A stretch of DNA of 64,000 bases from an uncultured Methylococcaceae bacterium (GCA_903945375.1 CAJAVP010000082.1:1-64000); one strand, 5' to 3'; positions 1 to 10,965 are shown, numbered from the stretch's first letter. Numbers and translations: made by a program. The notes: generated by a model from the letters alone, not told the origin.

Positions 1-1
1 C

Positions 2-226
2 CGCATTCGACAAACACTACAACAACAGCAACAAGGCTTTCCCAGCCAACTGGGTACTACGACTACGAACCCTAGCGCCCGCTGGGTATTTCAGTTTTTT
101 GCCGGTATCCATGTGCTGCTTATCGACCGTTGCCGGGAAATTATACTGAATTGCAACGACTATCATCACCAGCTGCTTAACTTACTCGGTGAGCGTTATG
201 TTCAGTTATATGCCTGTTCTGGGTAA
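2..226 (+). pseudogene. C-terminal fragment of an IS transposase
   Basis: The frame is open from the left edge to TAA at 224-226 and encodes about 74 residues. The stretch ARWVFQFFAGIHVL followed by HHQLLNLLGERYVQLY looks like the C-terminal end of IS4/IS1634-type transposases, which end shortly after an ARW(V/I)FQ segment. The catalytic DDE part would lie upstream, outside the window, so whether the element is intact cannot be judged. No clear terminal inverted repeat was recognised in 227-347. The family assignment rests on memory of C-terminal motifs and is tentative. Confidence 0.55.
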
Positions 227-347
227 TGAGGGTGCGGAATGTCGGATAATATATTGATTGTCCATATTTTTGTGATGTGGCATGGTGTCTGCCTTGTTAG
301 TTTATGCTTTGACTCCCCAAAGCTAAACTAACAGGAGATTCATCGAT

Positions 348-1325
348 ATGTTTAAGTCTTTTCGCCGCTCAGCACTTACTGCCATCGTTATTGGTAGTTT
401 TGCAGATCCTCTGCACGCCCATATGTATACCCAATTCCCCGCCTATGAAAGAGGCGGAGCTCCTGAGCAAAATCAATACGAGGCCATTTATCACGATGGT
501 GCCTGGGCGCATGTTTTTATGAGCATCGGTCATGCTTGTGGACATACCGGTGTTCAAGGGCCTAACCCACGAACAATGCAGGTTGCTGTTGTCATTCCGG
601 GCAACAATACCGAAGCACAAGTGATTGACTATCCATTACTCAATGGCGATTACAGCTTTTCATCTCTCAAGACGCAGTACAAAGTTATCGGGCCAGCGTC
701 TCCGGATGCACAAGGCTATGATTGGGGAATTTCGGTCGCACAATCTGAAGCGATTCCCGCTTTAACGAGAACGTATACGTTTTATGCGGAAAAATCACCC
801 GTTTATGAAAAAGCACCACGCGCGGCTGTCTGGGCGGGTGAAGGCGTGCCTAATTACAATGAGGCACAAATCGCACTATGGCTTCAACTTCCTGAAATAC
901 CGCAAGAATCTTGCGTAACTGATGTGCAATATTTTTTTGCAGCCGCTCAGTTTTGCGCCAAAAGCAAAATAAAAGGCGCATTACCGGGGCAAGCCTGGTT
1001 GCTTGGCGCGACTACGAATTGGTCAGAAGAATATCTCGGCGGCGCTCCAGACCAATGGTCACCTTATATACGAATGAAGCGTGATGTGAAAGCTAAACCT
1101 CTTCCTCTGAGTTGCGGTGGCAAGGGTCAGGTTATCTCGGTGTACCCTTCAAGCACGGATATTGACTCTTACCTGAAGCCCGTGTCTGAAAATAAAGATG
1201 GAAGTGCTCGCCAAATGAGCGTCCAAGAATGGTTTAATAAAAATTTAGCCACTCAAGGAACAGCAGATAGTCACGGTTGCATCGCGCCACAGCACTGGGA
1301 TCCCAGTATGAAAATGTGTATGTAA
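348..1325 (+). CDS. secreted YcnI-like (DUF1775-like) protein, possible copper binder
   Basis: The product has 325 aa. An N-terminal signal peptide (about residues 1-24) ends in LHA, and cleavage there would leave His25 as the mature N-terminus. Residues 53-85 (AHVFMSIGHACGH...VAVVIPG) resemble the YcnI/DUF1775 core, where a conserved HGC segment precedes an 'RVQIP' strand. Residues around 175-207 (IALWLQLPE ... YFFAAAQFC) resemble the second conserved block (FxLxxxLP...YFPxxQxC). YcnI-type domains bind Cu(II) through the mature N-terminal His. Six cysteines suggest disulfides in the periplasm. An AGGAG Shine-Dalgarno lies at about 331-335. It stands alone between an IS remnant and convergent proB. 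The family call is from motif similarity; copper binding is inference. Confidence 0.6.
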   Translation: MFKSFRRSALTAIVIGSFADPLHAHMYTQFPAYERGGAPEQNQYEAIYHDGAWAHVFMSIGHACGHTGVQGPNPRTMQVAVVIPGNNTEAQVIDYPLLNGDYSFSSLKTQYKVIGPASPDAQGYDWGISVAQSEAIPALTRTYTFYAEKSPVYEKAPRAAVWAGEGVPNYNEAQIALWLQLPEIPQESCVTDVQYFFAAAQFCAKSKIKGALPGQAWLLGATTNWSEEYLGGAPDQWSPYIRMKRDVKAKPLPLSCGGKGQVISVYPSSTDIDSYLKPVSENKDGSARQMSVQEWFNKNLATQGTADSHGCIAPQHWDPSMKMCM

Positions 1326-1354
1326 GTCTTTCGGGGTTGAATAGTTATTGATGG

Positions 1355-3497
<2,143 letters not shown>

Positions 3498-3538
3498 TCA
3501 TTACACCTGATTGCTTGGCAATCGTAAGGGATAAAACG

Positions 3539-3570
3539 AAAAAAGCCCCAGCCATAGGATGGAGCTTTTT
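3539..3570 (-). terminator. intrinsic terminator-like hairpin between rpmA and obgE
   Basis: Read on the minus strand, AAAAAGCTCCA pairs with TGGGGCTTTTT around a 9-base loop, giving about 11 pairs (one G-T) ending in a T run. It follows rpmA (stop at 3606) and precedes the obgE start at 3497. Because A and T runs flank both sides it could work in both directions, but no plus-strand gene ends here. It probably attenuates transcription from the ribosomal protein genes into obgE-proB. Confidence 0.7.
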
Positions 3571-3605
3571 GATCAACCGAATGCCGACATGAGTCGGGCT
3601 TAAAT

Positions 3606-3863
3606 TTATGCAGCGATGACGCTGACAAATTTACGGTTTTTAGGGCCTTTCACTTGAAAGACAACTTTGCCTTCGGCGGTTGCAAACAAGGTATGGTCTT
3701 TTCCGCAACCTACATTATCACCGGGATGGAAATGCGTGCCACGTTGACGAACAATAATATTGCCTGCCGCAACCGCTTCACCACCAAAACATTTTACACC
3801 TAAGCGTTTTGCATTTGAGTCGCGTCCGTTGCGGGTACTACCACCAGCTTTCTTATGAGCCAT
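3606..3863 (-). CDS. rpmA: 50S ribosomal protein L27
   Basis: Ribosomal protein L27 lies near the peptidyl transferase centre. The product is 85 aa with the family N-terminus [16 protein letters not shown] and no N-terminal propeptide of the Firmicutes type. It follows rplU with a 19-base gap, the conserved pairing in proteobacteria, and is followed by a terminator-like hairpin before obgE. Confidence 0.97.
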   Translation of the reverse strand: MAHKKAGGSTRNGRDSNAKRLGVKCFGGEAVAAGNIIVRQRGTHFHPGDNVGCGKDHTLFATAEGKVVFQVKGPKNRKFVSVIAA

Positions 3864-3882
3864 GAGTTTTTACTCCTAAATG

Positions 3883-4194
3883 TTAGGCAGAAATGCCAGT
3901 GATCTGGACTTCTGTGTAGTATTGACGATGCCCCATTTGTTTCATATGGTGCTTACGTCTTCTGAATTTAATGATTCTAATTTTTTTATGTCTACCTTGT
4001 GACATAACTGTTGCAGTGACTTTGCCGCCTTCAATATAAGGGAAGCCAACTCGAACCGCATCATCGCTTTGGATCATTAGCACTTTATCAAACTCGATGC
4101 TATCACCCGCACCTAGTTCTAATTTTTCTATTTTTAAGGTTGTACCCTCTTCAACTCGGTACTGTTTGCCACCTGTTTGAATTACCGCATACAT
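3883..4194 (-). CDS. rplU: 50S ribosomal protein L21
   Basis: Ribosomal protein L21 is a 23S rRNA-binding protein of the large subunit. The chosen start at 4194 gives 103 aa beginning [17 protein letters not shown], matching the family N-terminus. An upstream in-frame ATG at 4212 would add six residues, but the GGAG Shine-Dalgarno lies inside that extension, 9 bases before the 4194 start, which supports the shorter form. A strong sigma70-type promoter lies at 4241-4269. It is the first gene of the rplU-rpmA-(obgE-proB) unit. Confidence 0.96.
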   Translation of the reverse strand: MYAVIQTGGKQYRVEEGTTLKIEKLELGAGDSIEFDKVLMIQSDDAVRVGFPYIEGGKVTATVMSQGRHKKIRIIKFRRRKHHMKQMGHRQYYTEVQITGISA

Positions 4195-4240
4195 CTGCGT
4201 AAGCTCCGTCAAGCATTAATCAATTGAAATTTAACTGACA

Positions 4241-4269
4241 ATTATATTTTTTATTGGCCTTTTAGTCAA
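4241..4269 (-). promoter_or_regulatory. sigma70-type promoter of rplU-rpmA
   Basis: On the minus strand TTGACT (4264-4269) and a perfect TATAAT (4241-4246) are separated by 17 bases. The likely start of transcription is about 40 bases before the rplU start codon. Consensus quality fits a highly expressed ribosomal protein operon. Confidence 0.8.
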
Positions 4270-4299
4270 CCATAGATTCTGCATTAAGCGGACTATTGA

Positions 4300-6285
4300 T
4301 TAATGGACAACGTAGCGTTGATAAAGCATTGCCAGCATATCGCATTCATCTTTTGTCGGCCTTGTCCAGCCGGGGATACCTAAATCCGCTAACACTTGCC
4401 TTCCTTGGCTATCTAGGCTCATATCCAGTAGAACGTTGCTTAATGCAGCGCCCATGTCAATAAGATGCGGAGATACGCTAAATAAATGGAAAGCAAAGGC
4501 GGTTTCACTTTGATCAATTTGACGTAAGTTCTTTTTGGTTAAGCCTGATAGCCCACGATAGGTGTCACTCAGCATAAAAAGGATATCGGCTGATCCTTTC
4601 AATAGCATTTGCAAGGCTTTGATATCGTGACCTGAAAATAAATACTCCATGTTGCCTAAGGACTCGTCATTTTCTTCTAATAAAAATCGACCTAACAAGT
4701 AAACAAAGTTATTAGCGGCAGCCGTCACAATTTTTCCGCCTTGATACTCGCTAAGATGTATGCGAGGGTCATTGGCTCTAACAAGCAAGGTTACCTCATC
4801 GGTTTGGTCAATTGGACGCAATAAGGGCTGAAAGTTATGCTCTAAGAATAAGCGGGTTGCTTCAAAGGGTTTGGTAAAAACAATGTCCATCTCTTCGATT
4901 TTTATTTCACGATCACTCATTGCGCCGTGAATCAATTCTAAGTGGACTTCTTTGCCTATTTGTCGTTGTAAGTAGGTATTAAAGAAATACCAGCCATTCA
5001 TTTGCTGGCTACTTTGCACATTAACCCAAAGATTAAGTTTACCTGTATTGGCAACTGGCGGCGTCGAGAGTGGGCTAGGCATTGCCATAGATGGAGTTGG
5101 TGCTTGCAATTGCGGCGCAGGACTTGGCTTTGCAAAAGGTGTAGGCGTAGTTGAGTTCACTCTCGTTGAGGGTTCAGTCAAGAACCGAGTCAATCCGGTC
5201 ATTTTAAACAGTACGCCTATCATGCGGTTGCTGTTGATGATATGGATTATGACTTGTTGTTTTTGCCAATGCTCAAATAATTTGAGCAATTGCGCTAAGC
5301 CCATAGAGTTGACGCGTTGTACTTGAGCAAAATTGAGCTCTACCTCGCAGTTGGTAGGAACAATATAAAGTGATTCTAGGGGTTTGATAGATTCAACATC
5401 AATAATACCGGCAAAATTAAAACGCTGCTCTAATGCTGTTGCGGAAGGGCTTGGCGTTATCATCAAGCCCGTGAGTGTGGTGAGGTCGATAGCTGGAGCA
5501 GAGGTATTTTGAGAGGCGGCTTCAGTGATAACTCGAGTCGTGCTAGCGGGTGACTGAGTGGGGGTCGATTCTCTGACTGGCGCACTGGGGGTGCTCGCTA
5601 GAAAACGAGTCAATCCCGTCATTTTGAACAGCACAGTAATCATGCGATTGACTTGGCTGATATGAATAACGATATTTTGTTTTTGCCAATGTTCAAACAG
5701 CTTGAGTAGCTGTGCTAAGCCCATCGAATTGACGCGATCGACTTGGGCAAAATTCAACTCTACTTTGCTGTTCGCGGGCAGGCAGTACAACGGATGTAAT
5801 AACTGCACGGCAGCGACGTCAATATTGCCAATTAAGTTAAACTGCTGATTCATCATGTCAGCTGTTGGTGTTGGCGATATTTGTAAAATCGGCGGCACAA
5901 CATCCAATGTAGGTGGAGCGGGCAGGGGATTGGTGTGAGTCTCAACTTTGTGTATTCCGTGTATAGCGTGTTGATCATCTGCAAGCAAGTGTGAAAGGCC
6001 TGTTTGATTGAATAATACACAAACCGTTTGGTTGGCGCGTGTAATGCGAACATTGATTTCTTGTTTTTTCCAGTGCTCAAACAGTTTAAACAACTGCGCT
6101 AGTCCCATTGAATTTATCCATTCGACTTGAGCAAAATTTAACTCGGCGTTGGCTTTGGAGGGTAACACATAAAGCGTTTCCAAAACACGAGAGGAATCTA
6201 CGTCGATGATTCCGATGAGTGCAAATTCTTGTGTCAAAGATTCTGAGCTGGGTTGTTGCTGAATTAGTAACTTCGAGTTAGTCAT
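4300..6285 (-). CDS. triple STAS domains fused to a PhnD-like binding domain
   Basis: This 661 aa protein has three STAS-like repeats at about residues 18-102, 146-230 and 286-370. Each carries the motif NSMGLAQL(F/L)KLFEHW with Ser59, Ser187 and Ser327 where anti-sigma-factor antagonists (SpoIIAA DSSG) are phosphorylated. Repeats 2 and 3 are nearly identical, so they arose by recent duplication. Pro/Thr/Ser-rich linkers join the repeats. Residues about 415-661 look like a PhnD/SsuA-type substrate-binding fold (DIVFTKPFEATRLF, then ADILFMLSDTYRGL), but there is no signal peptide or membrane segment, so it should be cytoplasmic. Its start overlaps the end of the upstream phosphatase/ATPase gene by 8 bases, which makes it the likely partner-switching substrate. 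The STAS call is firm; the binding-domain call and any ligand are inference. Confidence 0.8.
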   Translation of the reverse strand: MTNSKLLIQQQPSSESLTQEFALIGIIDVDSSRVLETLYVLPSKANAELNFAQVEWINSMGLAQLFKLFEHWKKQEINVRITRANQTVCVLFNQTGLSHLLADDQHAIHGIHKVETHTNPLPAPPTLDVVPPILQISPTPTADMMNQQFNLIGNIDVAAVQLLHPLYCLPANSKVELNFAQVDRVNSMGLAQLLKLFEHWQKQNIVIHISQVNRMITVLFKMTGLTRFLASTPSAPVRESTPTQSPASTTRVITEAASQNTSAPAIDLTTLTGLMITPSPSATALEQRFNFAGIIDVESIKPLESLYIVPTNCEVELNFAQVQRVNSMGLAQLLKLFEHWQKQQVIIHIINSNRMIGVLFKMTGLTRFLTEPSTRVNSTTPTPFAKPSPAPQLQAPTPSMAMPSPLSTPPVANTGKLNLWVNVQSSQQMNGWYFFNTYLQRQIGKEVHLELIHGAMSDREIKIEEMDIVFTKPFEATRLFLEHNFQPLLRPIDQTDEVTLLVRANDPRIHLSEYQGGKIVTAAANNFVYLLGRFLLEENDESLGNMEYLFSGHDIKALQMLLKGSADILFMLSDTYRGLSGLTKKNLRQIDQSETAFAFHLFSVSPHLIDMGAALSNVLLDMSLDSQGRQVLADLGIPGWTRPTKDECDMLAMLYQRYVVH

Positions 6286-8371
6286 ATGTTTTTACAGCCT
6301 CGTTGAGTTCGCTGTGAAATAAGAATTGAAAACCTTTGTCAATTTCAGGATCAAAGGGATGCTTAAAATCCATAAAAGCGCAAACTTGAGTTTGCTTAAA
6401 GGGGAAAACACGCAGTTGTAAATAGTCAGACATGCGCCAAATTAAATAAAGCCCACCGCCACCTACCCCAGAATCGAGTCCTATACCTTGAACATTACGA
6501 GACAAGCGATTGAGAAATATATTAGGCGTTAATGTTCCCCAGTTGTCCGTCAGTGAAATGCCGAGCAGACCATTTTGAATAGAAACATCCAGTCGCAAAA
6601 ACTCATCGCTGTTGAGTTCACGTGAGGTACCTTTTGGATAAAGAGGACGACCTTTGCCGTCGCGTGGTGCGCCACACAGTCCATTTTCAATCAGCTCATC
6701 TAATAGGAAAATAGCCGCATCTAAGCGGTCGGGGTTGGCAATGTCCTGTTCTTGTAGCCACGCATCGACTTCATTGATAATAAAGGCTTTATCTTCGCTA
6801 TGGGTAAATTGAAATTCTCGACGCTGCTCGGGATAACGCAACAGCATAGCGAGATCGTCCGTGTAGTGTTTGTGGTGTTGAGTGAGTAATTCTCCCCAGC
6901 CTAGCTGGTCGTTGATAGGATGGTTTTGCAATAACACGCGCCGAATACCCTGTGCTGAGAGGCTAGGAATTATATCTGCGAAGTTTTGTTCGGCTAGTAA
7001 GACAACCGCTTGACGTTGAATGCGTGGCGCGACTATTTTGGGATTGGCTCGATAAAATGAATCGGTGATGTGAATGGCTTCTAGCTGGTCAGAATCCTCA
7101 TCGATAGTTTGATTGCTACTACCGAGTCCTGTTGTTTTTTCAACGTGTTCGACACAAAAAATAGTGACATCATCATGAAAAATAGAGCGACCCAAAAAGT
7201 TGCTTAATGATAATAATAGGTTTTTATTTAAGGTTTCAATCTCGCTGTCGCCGTGTTGAATCAGAATTTCTTCAAGACGTTCGTAGCCAAAACATTCGCC
7301 GTGTTGATTTTCTTCTTCTACGATACTATCAGTATAAAGAAACAGTCGATCGCCTAAATCAATCTCTGTTGTTTCTTGTTCATATTCCGTCATGGCATTT
7401 TTGCCTAATGGCAAACCACCGAGTTCCAAGCTTTCTAGCTGACTCAGCATGGCACGGTAAAGATAGGCAAATTGATGGCCGGCATTCGCATAACGCAGTT
7501 CACCTGTACGCGTATCTAAACAAATGGCAAACATGGTCATCAGTAAGGTTTGATGCGCGGTATTGAAGATAATATTACTTAAGCGCGATAAGATTTTACT
7601 AGGCTCTTTCTCTTTTTCTGATTCAAGAAAGTTTACCCCTGCTTTCGCTGCACAAACAATCGTGCCGGCAGCAATACCATGACCGCTGACGTCGCCAATC
7701 AAAATCACTGCCCAACGCCCATCGATCATGTAATAGTCATAAAAGTCCCCCCCAATTTCACTCGAGGTAATCATGGTCGACAAACCGCGTATGCCGGGTA
7801 ACTCGATTTGAGGTGGGCGTAATAGATTTTTTTGCAAAGCCGCAGCGTTAGCAACTTCATCGTTAAGGCGGGTGCTCAGACTTTGCATAGTCTCAATCAA
7901 ATCACCTTGAGATTGAGACATTTTGAGCATCATGTCTGCCACTTTAACAATCCCTAGAATATTGTTTTGACCAATAACAGGAAGGGCTTCGTATTTAATG
8001 GCGGGGTCTCGATTTAAAAAATCTACAATCACTTGATCGATTCGATCTTCTGAATTAGCAATCAGTGGCGCTACAAAAATATCCGCATTACCAACCAACA
8101 GAATATCTAGGCTTTTTCGAGCATATAACTCACGTGCAAAGGCACGCGTCATCAGATTGAGAAAGTTACGTCGAGAAATTAAGCCAAAGTATTTGTTGTT
8201 GGCATCCATTATAGGAAGAGCGACCAAATCCGCTTGGGTCAAAAAAAGATTAAGAACCTCTAAAATAGGGGTTTCAAGTGTTATGGGTTTCACTGCTTGG
8301 GTTAATTCAAGAACCCTAGGGACATAAAATCCAGAAGAATTGTTATTATCACTTTTTTGATTATCAGGCAT
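6278..8371 (-). CDS. CBS - SpoIIE/PP2C phosphatase - RsbW-like ATPase fusion protein
   Basis: The 697 aa cytoplasmic protein has paired CBS domains (about 25-155), a short coiled segment (about 155-185), a PP2C/SpoIIE phosphatase (about 195-408) and a C-terminal GHKL ATPase of the anti-sigma-factor kinase type (about 520-672). Phosphatase metal ligands are visible in GGDFYDY (Asp209), GDVSGHG (Asp227) and HDDVTIF (Asp400/401). The ATPase has the N-box DELIENG (Glu559, Asn563), DNWG (Asp609) and GGGGLYLI. Holding both phosphatase and kinase-like parts, it could set the phosphorylation state of the STAS protein encoded immediately downstream. CBS domains commonly bind adenine nucleotides, so energy state may be the input (inference). 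The ATG directly abuts a 16-bp palindrome and has no visible Shine-Dalgarno; an in-frame TAA two codons upstream excludes a longer form. Confidence 0.85.
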   Translation of the reverse strand: MPDNQKSDNNNSSGFYVPRVLELTQAVKPITLETPILEVLNLFLTQADLVALPIMDANNKYFGLISRRNFLNLMTRAFARELYARKSLDILLVGNADIFVAPLIANSEDRIDQVIVDFLNRDPAIKYEALPVIGQNNILGIVKVADMMLKMSQSQGDLIETMQSLSTRLNDEVANAAALQKNLLRPPQIELPGIRGLSTMITSSEIGGDFYDYYMIDGRWAVILIGDVSGHGIAAGTIVCAAKAGVNFLESEKEKEPSKILSRLSNIIFNTAHQTLLMTMFAICLDTRTGELRYANAGHQFAYLYRAMLSQLESLELGGLPLGKNAMTEYEQETTEIDLGDRLFLYTDSIVEEENQHGECFGYERLEEILIQHGDSEIETLNKNLLLSLSNFLGRSIFHDDVTIFCVEHVEKTTGLGSSNQTIDEDSDQLEAIHITDSFYRANPKIVAPRIQRQAVVLLAEQNFADIIPSLSAQGIRRVLLQNHPINDQLGWGELLTQHHKHYTDDLAMLLRYPEQRREFQFTHSEDKAFIINEVDAWLQEQDIANPDRLDAAIFLLDELIENGLCGAPRDGKGRPLYPKGTSRELNSDEFLRLDVSIQNGLLGISLTDNWGTLTPNIFLNRLSRNVQGIGLDSGVGGGGLYLIWRMSDYLQLRVFPFKQTQVCAFMDFKHPFDPEIDKGFQFLFHSELNEAVKTYD

Positions 8372-8387
8372 AAATTACGCGTAATTT
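8372..8387. promoter_or_regulatory. perfect 16-bp palindrome abutting the start codon
   Basis: AAATTACGCGTAATTT is a perfect inverted repeat with no loop, and it ends at the base before the ATG of the phosphatase/ATPase gene (minus strand). It replaces the usual Shine-Dalgarno region. The symmetry suits binding by a dimeric regulator; an effect on translation is also possible. No regulator is identified. Confidence 0.5.
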
Positions 8388-8607
8388 GTTAGTAAGCCAG
8401 AAATTTGGCAATTGTCTGACTTGATTCTAAAAGATAATCATGACAGCTTAATTACATGCCTGTTAGTGAATCTGTTCTAGTTTATAGAATATTGAATGTC
8501 GATTATTTGGGCTTTGTCGGTCGGTAGGAAAACGCTAACCAGACAAACAGTGGCTTAAAGATCGGACAATTTCCAGCTATTGTATTTTATCGGTTAAAAG
8601 AACAAGC
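8388..8607. other. intergenic region between lpxD and the phosphatase gene
   Basis: These 220 bases hold no credible gene. Apart from the adjoining palindrome, I see no clear terminator for lpxD and no consensus promoter; the promoter of the signalling pair presumably lies here. Confidence 0.4.
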
Positions 8608-9645
8608 CTATTTATTTTCAATAAGTTGGATTTTATCTTCCAGTTCTTTTACTTTTTTCAGTAAGGCCGGTAATTTACTTAAAGCTGCTTGTTCTTTAAA
8701 CGCCAAGCGTTTTTCTTTAGCCGGACTGCCAAAGATATGCGTGCCAGCAGCGACGTTTGTCGCAACCCCCGCTCTTGCCATGATGACTGCCCCTTGACCA
8801 ATGGTCACATGGTCAGCAATACCGGCACTGCCGGCGAGAATAGCATAGTCTTCAATTTGACAAGAGCCTGAAACGCCTACTTGACCACAAATAATGACAT
8901 GACGACCTATTTTATTGTTATGACCAATTTGTACTAAGTTATCAATTTTACTGCCACGCCCAATGGTTGTCGCTCCTAATGCGCCACGATCAATACACGT
9001 ATTTGCGCCAATTTCACATTGATCGCCAATAACGACATGCCCCACTTGCGGGACTTTGATATGTTGATGATTTCTAAATTTATAACCAAAACCATCCGCA
9101 CCAATTACGGCGCCGGCATGAATAATCACATCATCACCAATAATGACATTATCGTAGATCACCGCATAAGGATGAATGCGACAATTTTTACCAATTTTGA
9201 CCTGATTGCCTACGCACACACCGGCTAAAATCCGCGTGTCATCGCCCACTTCGACCTGATCACCAAGTACCGCAAAAGGGCCTATGTAGGTGTTTTTTCC
9301 CAGTTTTAGATTGTCTGCGACAACCGCTTGAGGGGCAATTAGGGGCGCATAGTGTCGTTCGGGATAGAGAGCGTCTAATGCTTTAATAAAGCTGAGTTCA
9401 GGATCCTCGCAAATCAGTAATGCCAATGTTGGGGGGGAGTCTTCTCGAGCAATCGTTTCTGCGATAAAACAGGCGCTAGCAGCGCAGTCTTTTAGATATT
9501 GGCGATAACGTGGATTCGTCAATTGGGTCACTTGAGCCGCGCCTGCTGAACTAATGTCAGCGGCGCTTTCAAGTATGGCGTTAGGGTCGCCGCCTTCGAT
9601 ACGGGCATTACAAATTTCAGCAAGTTGTTTGATGGTAATCGACAT
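8608..9645 (-). CDS. lpxD: UDP-3-O-acylglucosamine N-acyltransferase
   Basis: LpxD adds the second (N-linked) acyl chain in lipid A synthesis using acyl-ACP. The 345 aa product has the N-terminal uridine-binding domain (about 1-100), a left-handed beta-helix of hexapeptide repeats (about 105-310) and a C-terminal helical tail ending in charged heptads ([13 protein letters not shown]). The GHNNKIGRH segment carries the family's catalytic histidine. It is not in the usual bamA-skp-lpxD-fabZ-lpxA cluster, so it may be a second or relocated copy; that cannot be decided from this window. Confidence 0.93.
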   Translation of the reverse strand: MSITIKQLAEICNARIEGGDPNAILESAADISSAGAAQVTQLTNPRYRQYLKDCAASACFIAETIAREDSPPTLALLICEDPELSFIKALDALYPERHYAPLIAPQAVVADNLKLGKNTYIGPFAVLGDQVEVGDDTRILAGVCVGNQVKIGKNCRIHPYAVIYDNVIIGDDVIIHAGAVIGADGFGYKFRNHQHIKVPQVGHVVIGDQCEIGANTCIDRGALGATTIGRGSKIDNLVQIGHNNKIGRHVIICGQVGVSGSCQIEDYAILAGSAGIADHVTIGQGAVIMARAGVATNVAAGTHIFGSPAKEKRLAFKEQAALSKLPALLKKVKELEDKIQLIENK

Positions 9646-9699
9646 AGCTATCCTTGGGCGGTTTTAGTGTGGGCTTGCTAGTTTCTTGGGTTTGATGGT

Positions 9700-10188
9700 T
9701 TAGACATCGGCAATCGGTTGCTGCCAGTGTCCAGATTGGCCACCTTGTTTTTCCAATAAGCGTATCGCAGTAATGGTCATGCCACGATCCACGCCTTTAC
9801 ACATATCGTAAATAGTCAGCAGGGCGTTGCTGGTTGCAACTAAGGCTTCCATTTCAACACCGGTTTGGTGGTTGGTCTTAACGGTGGATTGACAACGGAC
9901 ACGATTATGCACGGTTTCTGGGCTGAGTTCTATGTCAACATGAGTAATGGGTAGTGGGTGGCATAAGGGAATTAAGTCAGCGGTTTTTTTGCAAGCCATA
10001 ATCCCTGCTAGCCTAGCAATTCCGAGAACATCGCCCTTTTTATGAGCACGATCCATAATGAGCTGAAGTGTATCAGGCTGCATTTGAATATAGCCTTCGG
10101 TAATAGCGGTGCGTTGACTGATCGGTTTGTCACCAATATCGACCATATGGGCTTCACCGGAGAGGTTAAAATGATTTAATGAAGGCAT
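9700..10188 (-). CDS. moaC: cyclic pyranopterin monophosphate synthase
   Basis: MoaC converts the MoaA product to cyclic pyranopterin monophosphate in molybdenum cofactor synthesis. The product is 162 aa and contains the family segments [25 protein letters not shown] and GVEMEALVA, and a typical C-terminal region ([10 protein letters not shown]). It is transcribed divergently from moaDE, with 89 bases between start codons that must hold both promoters. Confidence 0.96.
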   Translation of the reverse strand: MPSLNHFNLSGEAHMVDIGDKPISQRTAITEGYIQMQPDTLQLIMDRAHKKGDVLGIARLAGIMACKKTADLIPLCHPLPITHVDIELSPETVHNRVRCQSTVKTNHQTGVEMEALVATSNALLTIYDMCKGVDRGMTITAIRLLEKQGGQSGHWQQPIADV

Positions 10189-10277
10189 GAGTTTTTAAGA
10201 TTCAAGTTAAACATCTGGACTATGAGATGACGGAGTTAGCGCGTATTATCCTTATTTTTGTCACGGTGTGAATCGAT

Positions 10278-10511
10278 ATGTCAGTTAAAGTACGGTATTT
10301 TGCCAGTTTAAGAGAACGTCTTGGGCGTTCAGAAGATGAGTTAGTGTTTTTTGCGCCTTTAACCGCCCATGCCATTTGGGAGCGTGCAAATCCCGATTTG
10401 CCCATGCCAGACAACACCTTAGTGGCCGTGAATATGGATTATGTCAAGTTAGACGTATTGGTTAATGACGGGGATGAAATTGCTTTTTTTCCGCCCGTCA
10501 CCGGAGGTTAA
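10278..10511 (+). CDS. moaD: molybdopterin synthase small subunit
   Basis: MoaD is the ubiquitin-like sulfur carrier of molybdopterin synthase. The 77 aa product ends in the obligatory Gly-Gly (PPVTGG), the site of adenylation and thiocarboxylation. One base separates its stop from the moaE start, so the two subunits are made in a coupled way. Confidence 0.95.
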   Translation: MSVKVRYFASLRERLGRSEDELVFFAPLTAHAIWERANPDLPMPDNTLVAVNMDYVKLDVLVNDGDEIAFFPPVTGG

Positions 10512-10512
10512 C

Positions 10513-10965
10513 ATGACTATCAAAATCGTCGAGAGCCATTTTGAACCTTGGCAAGAAGTACAGATATATCAAAATGCCCAGGCTGCATTAACAGACAAAG
10601 CCGGTGCTGCTGCGGTTTTTGTCGGCACGATGCGAGATTTTAATGCCGGTCATACAGTGAGCGGTATGCGCTTAGAATACTATCCAGGTATGACGGAAAA
10701 ACAATTGGAAAAAGTCATCTCACAGGCTAATACGCAATGGCAAATGCTAGATTGCCTGCTCATTCATCGTGTCGGCGATATTTTACCCCATGAGGCGATT
10801 GTGTTAGTGGCCGTGTGGTCATTTCATCGCGGCGATGCACTAGATGCTTGTCGCTATTTGATTGACAGCTTAAAAACACAAGCACCGTTTTGGAAAAAAG
10901 AACGCATCGGCGACAGTGCCTGTTGGGTGGCAGGTAATACCAAAGGTTATTACGCAATAGAGTGA
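10513..10965 (+). CDS. moaE: molybdopterin synthase large subunit
   Basis: MoaE holds the active site that transfers sulfur from MoaD to cyclic pyranopterin monophosphate. The start at 10513 gives 150 aa and is preceded by GGAGG at 10503-10507. An in-frame ATG at 10465 would lie inside moaD and is unlikely. Typical segments include GAAAVFVGTMRDFN, LEYYPGMTEK, HRVGDI and FWKKE near the C-terminus, which carries the catalytic lysines. Confidence 0.95.
   Translation: MTIKIVESHFEPWQEVQIYQNAQAALTDKAGAAAVFVGTMRDFNAGHTVSGMRLEYYPGMTEKQLEKVISQANTQWQMLDCLLIHRVGDILPHEAIVLVAVWSFHRGDALDACRYLIDSLKTQAPFWKKERIGDSACWVAGNTKGYYAIE

Noticed and set aside
4213-4299. Small gene between the STAS protein and rplU
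   Set aside because: The stretch is fully explained by the rplU promoter and leader.
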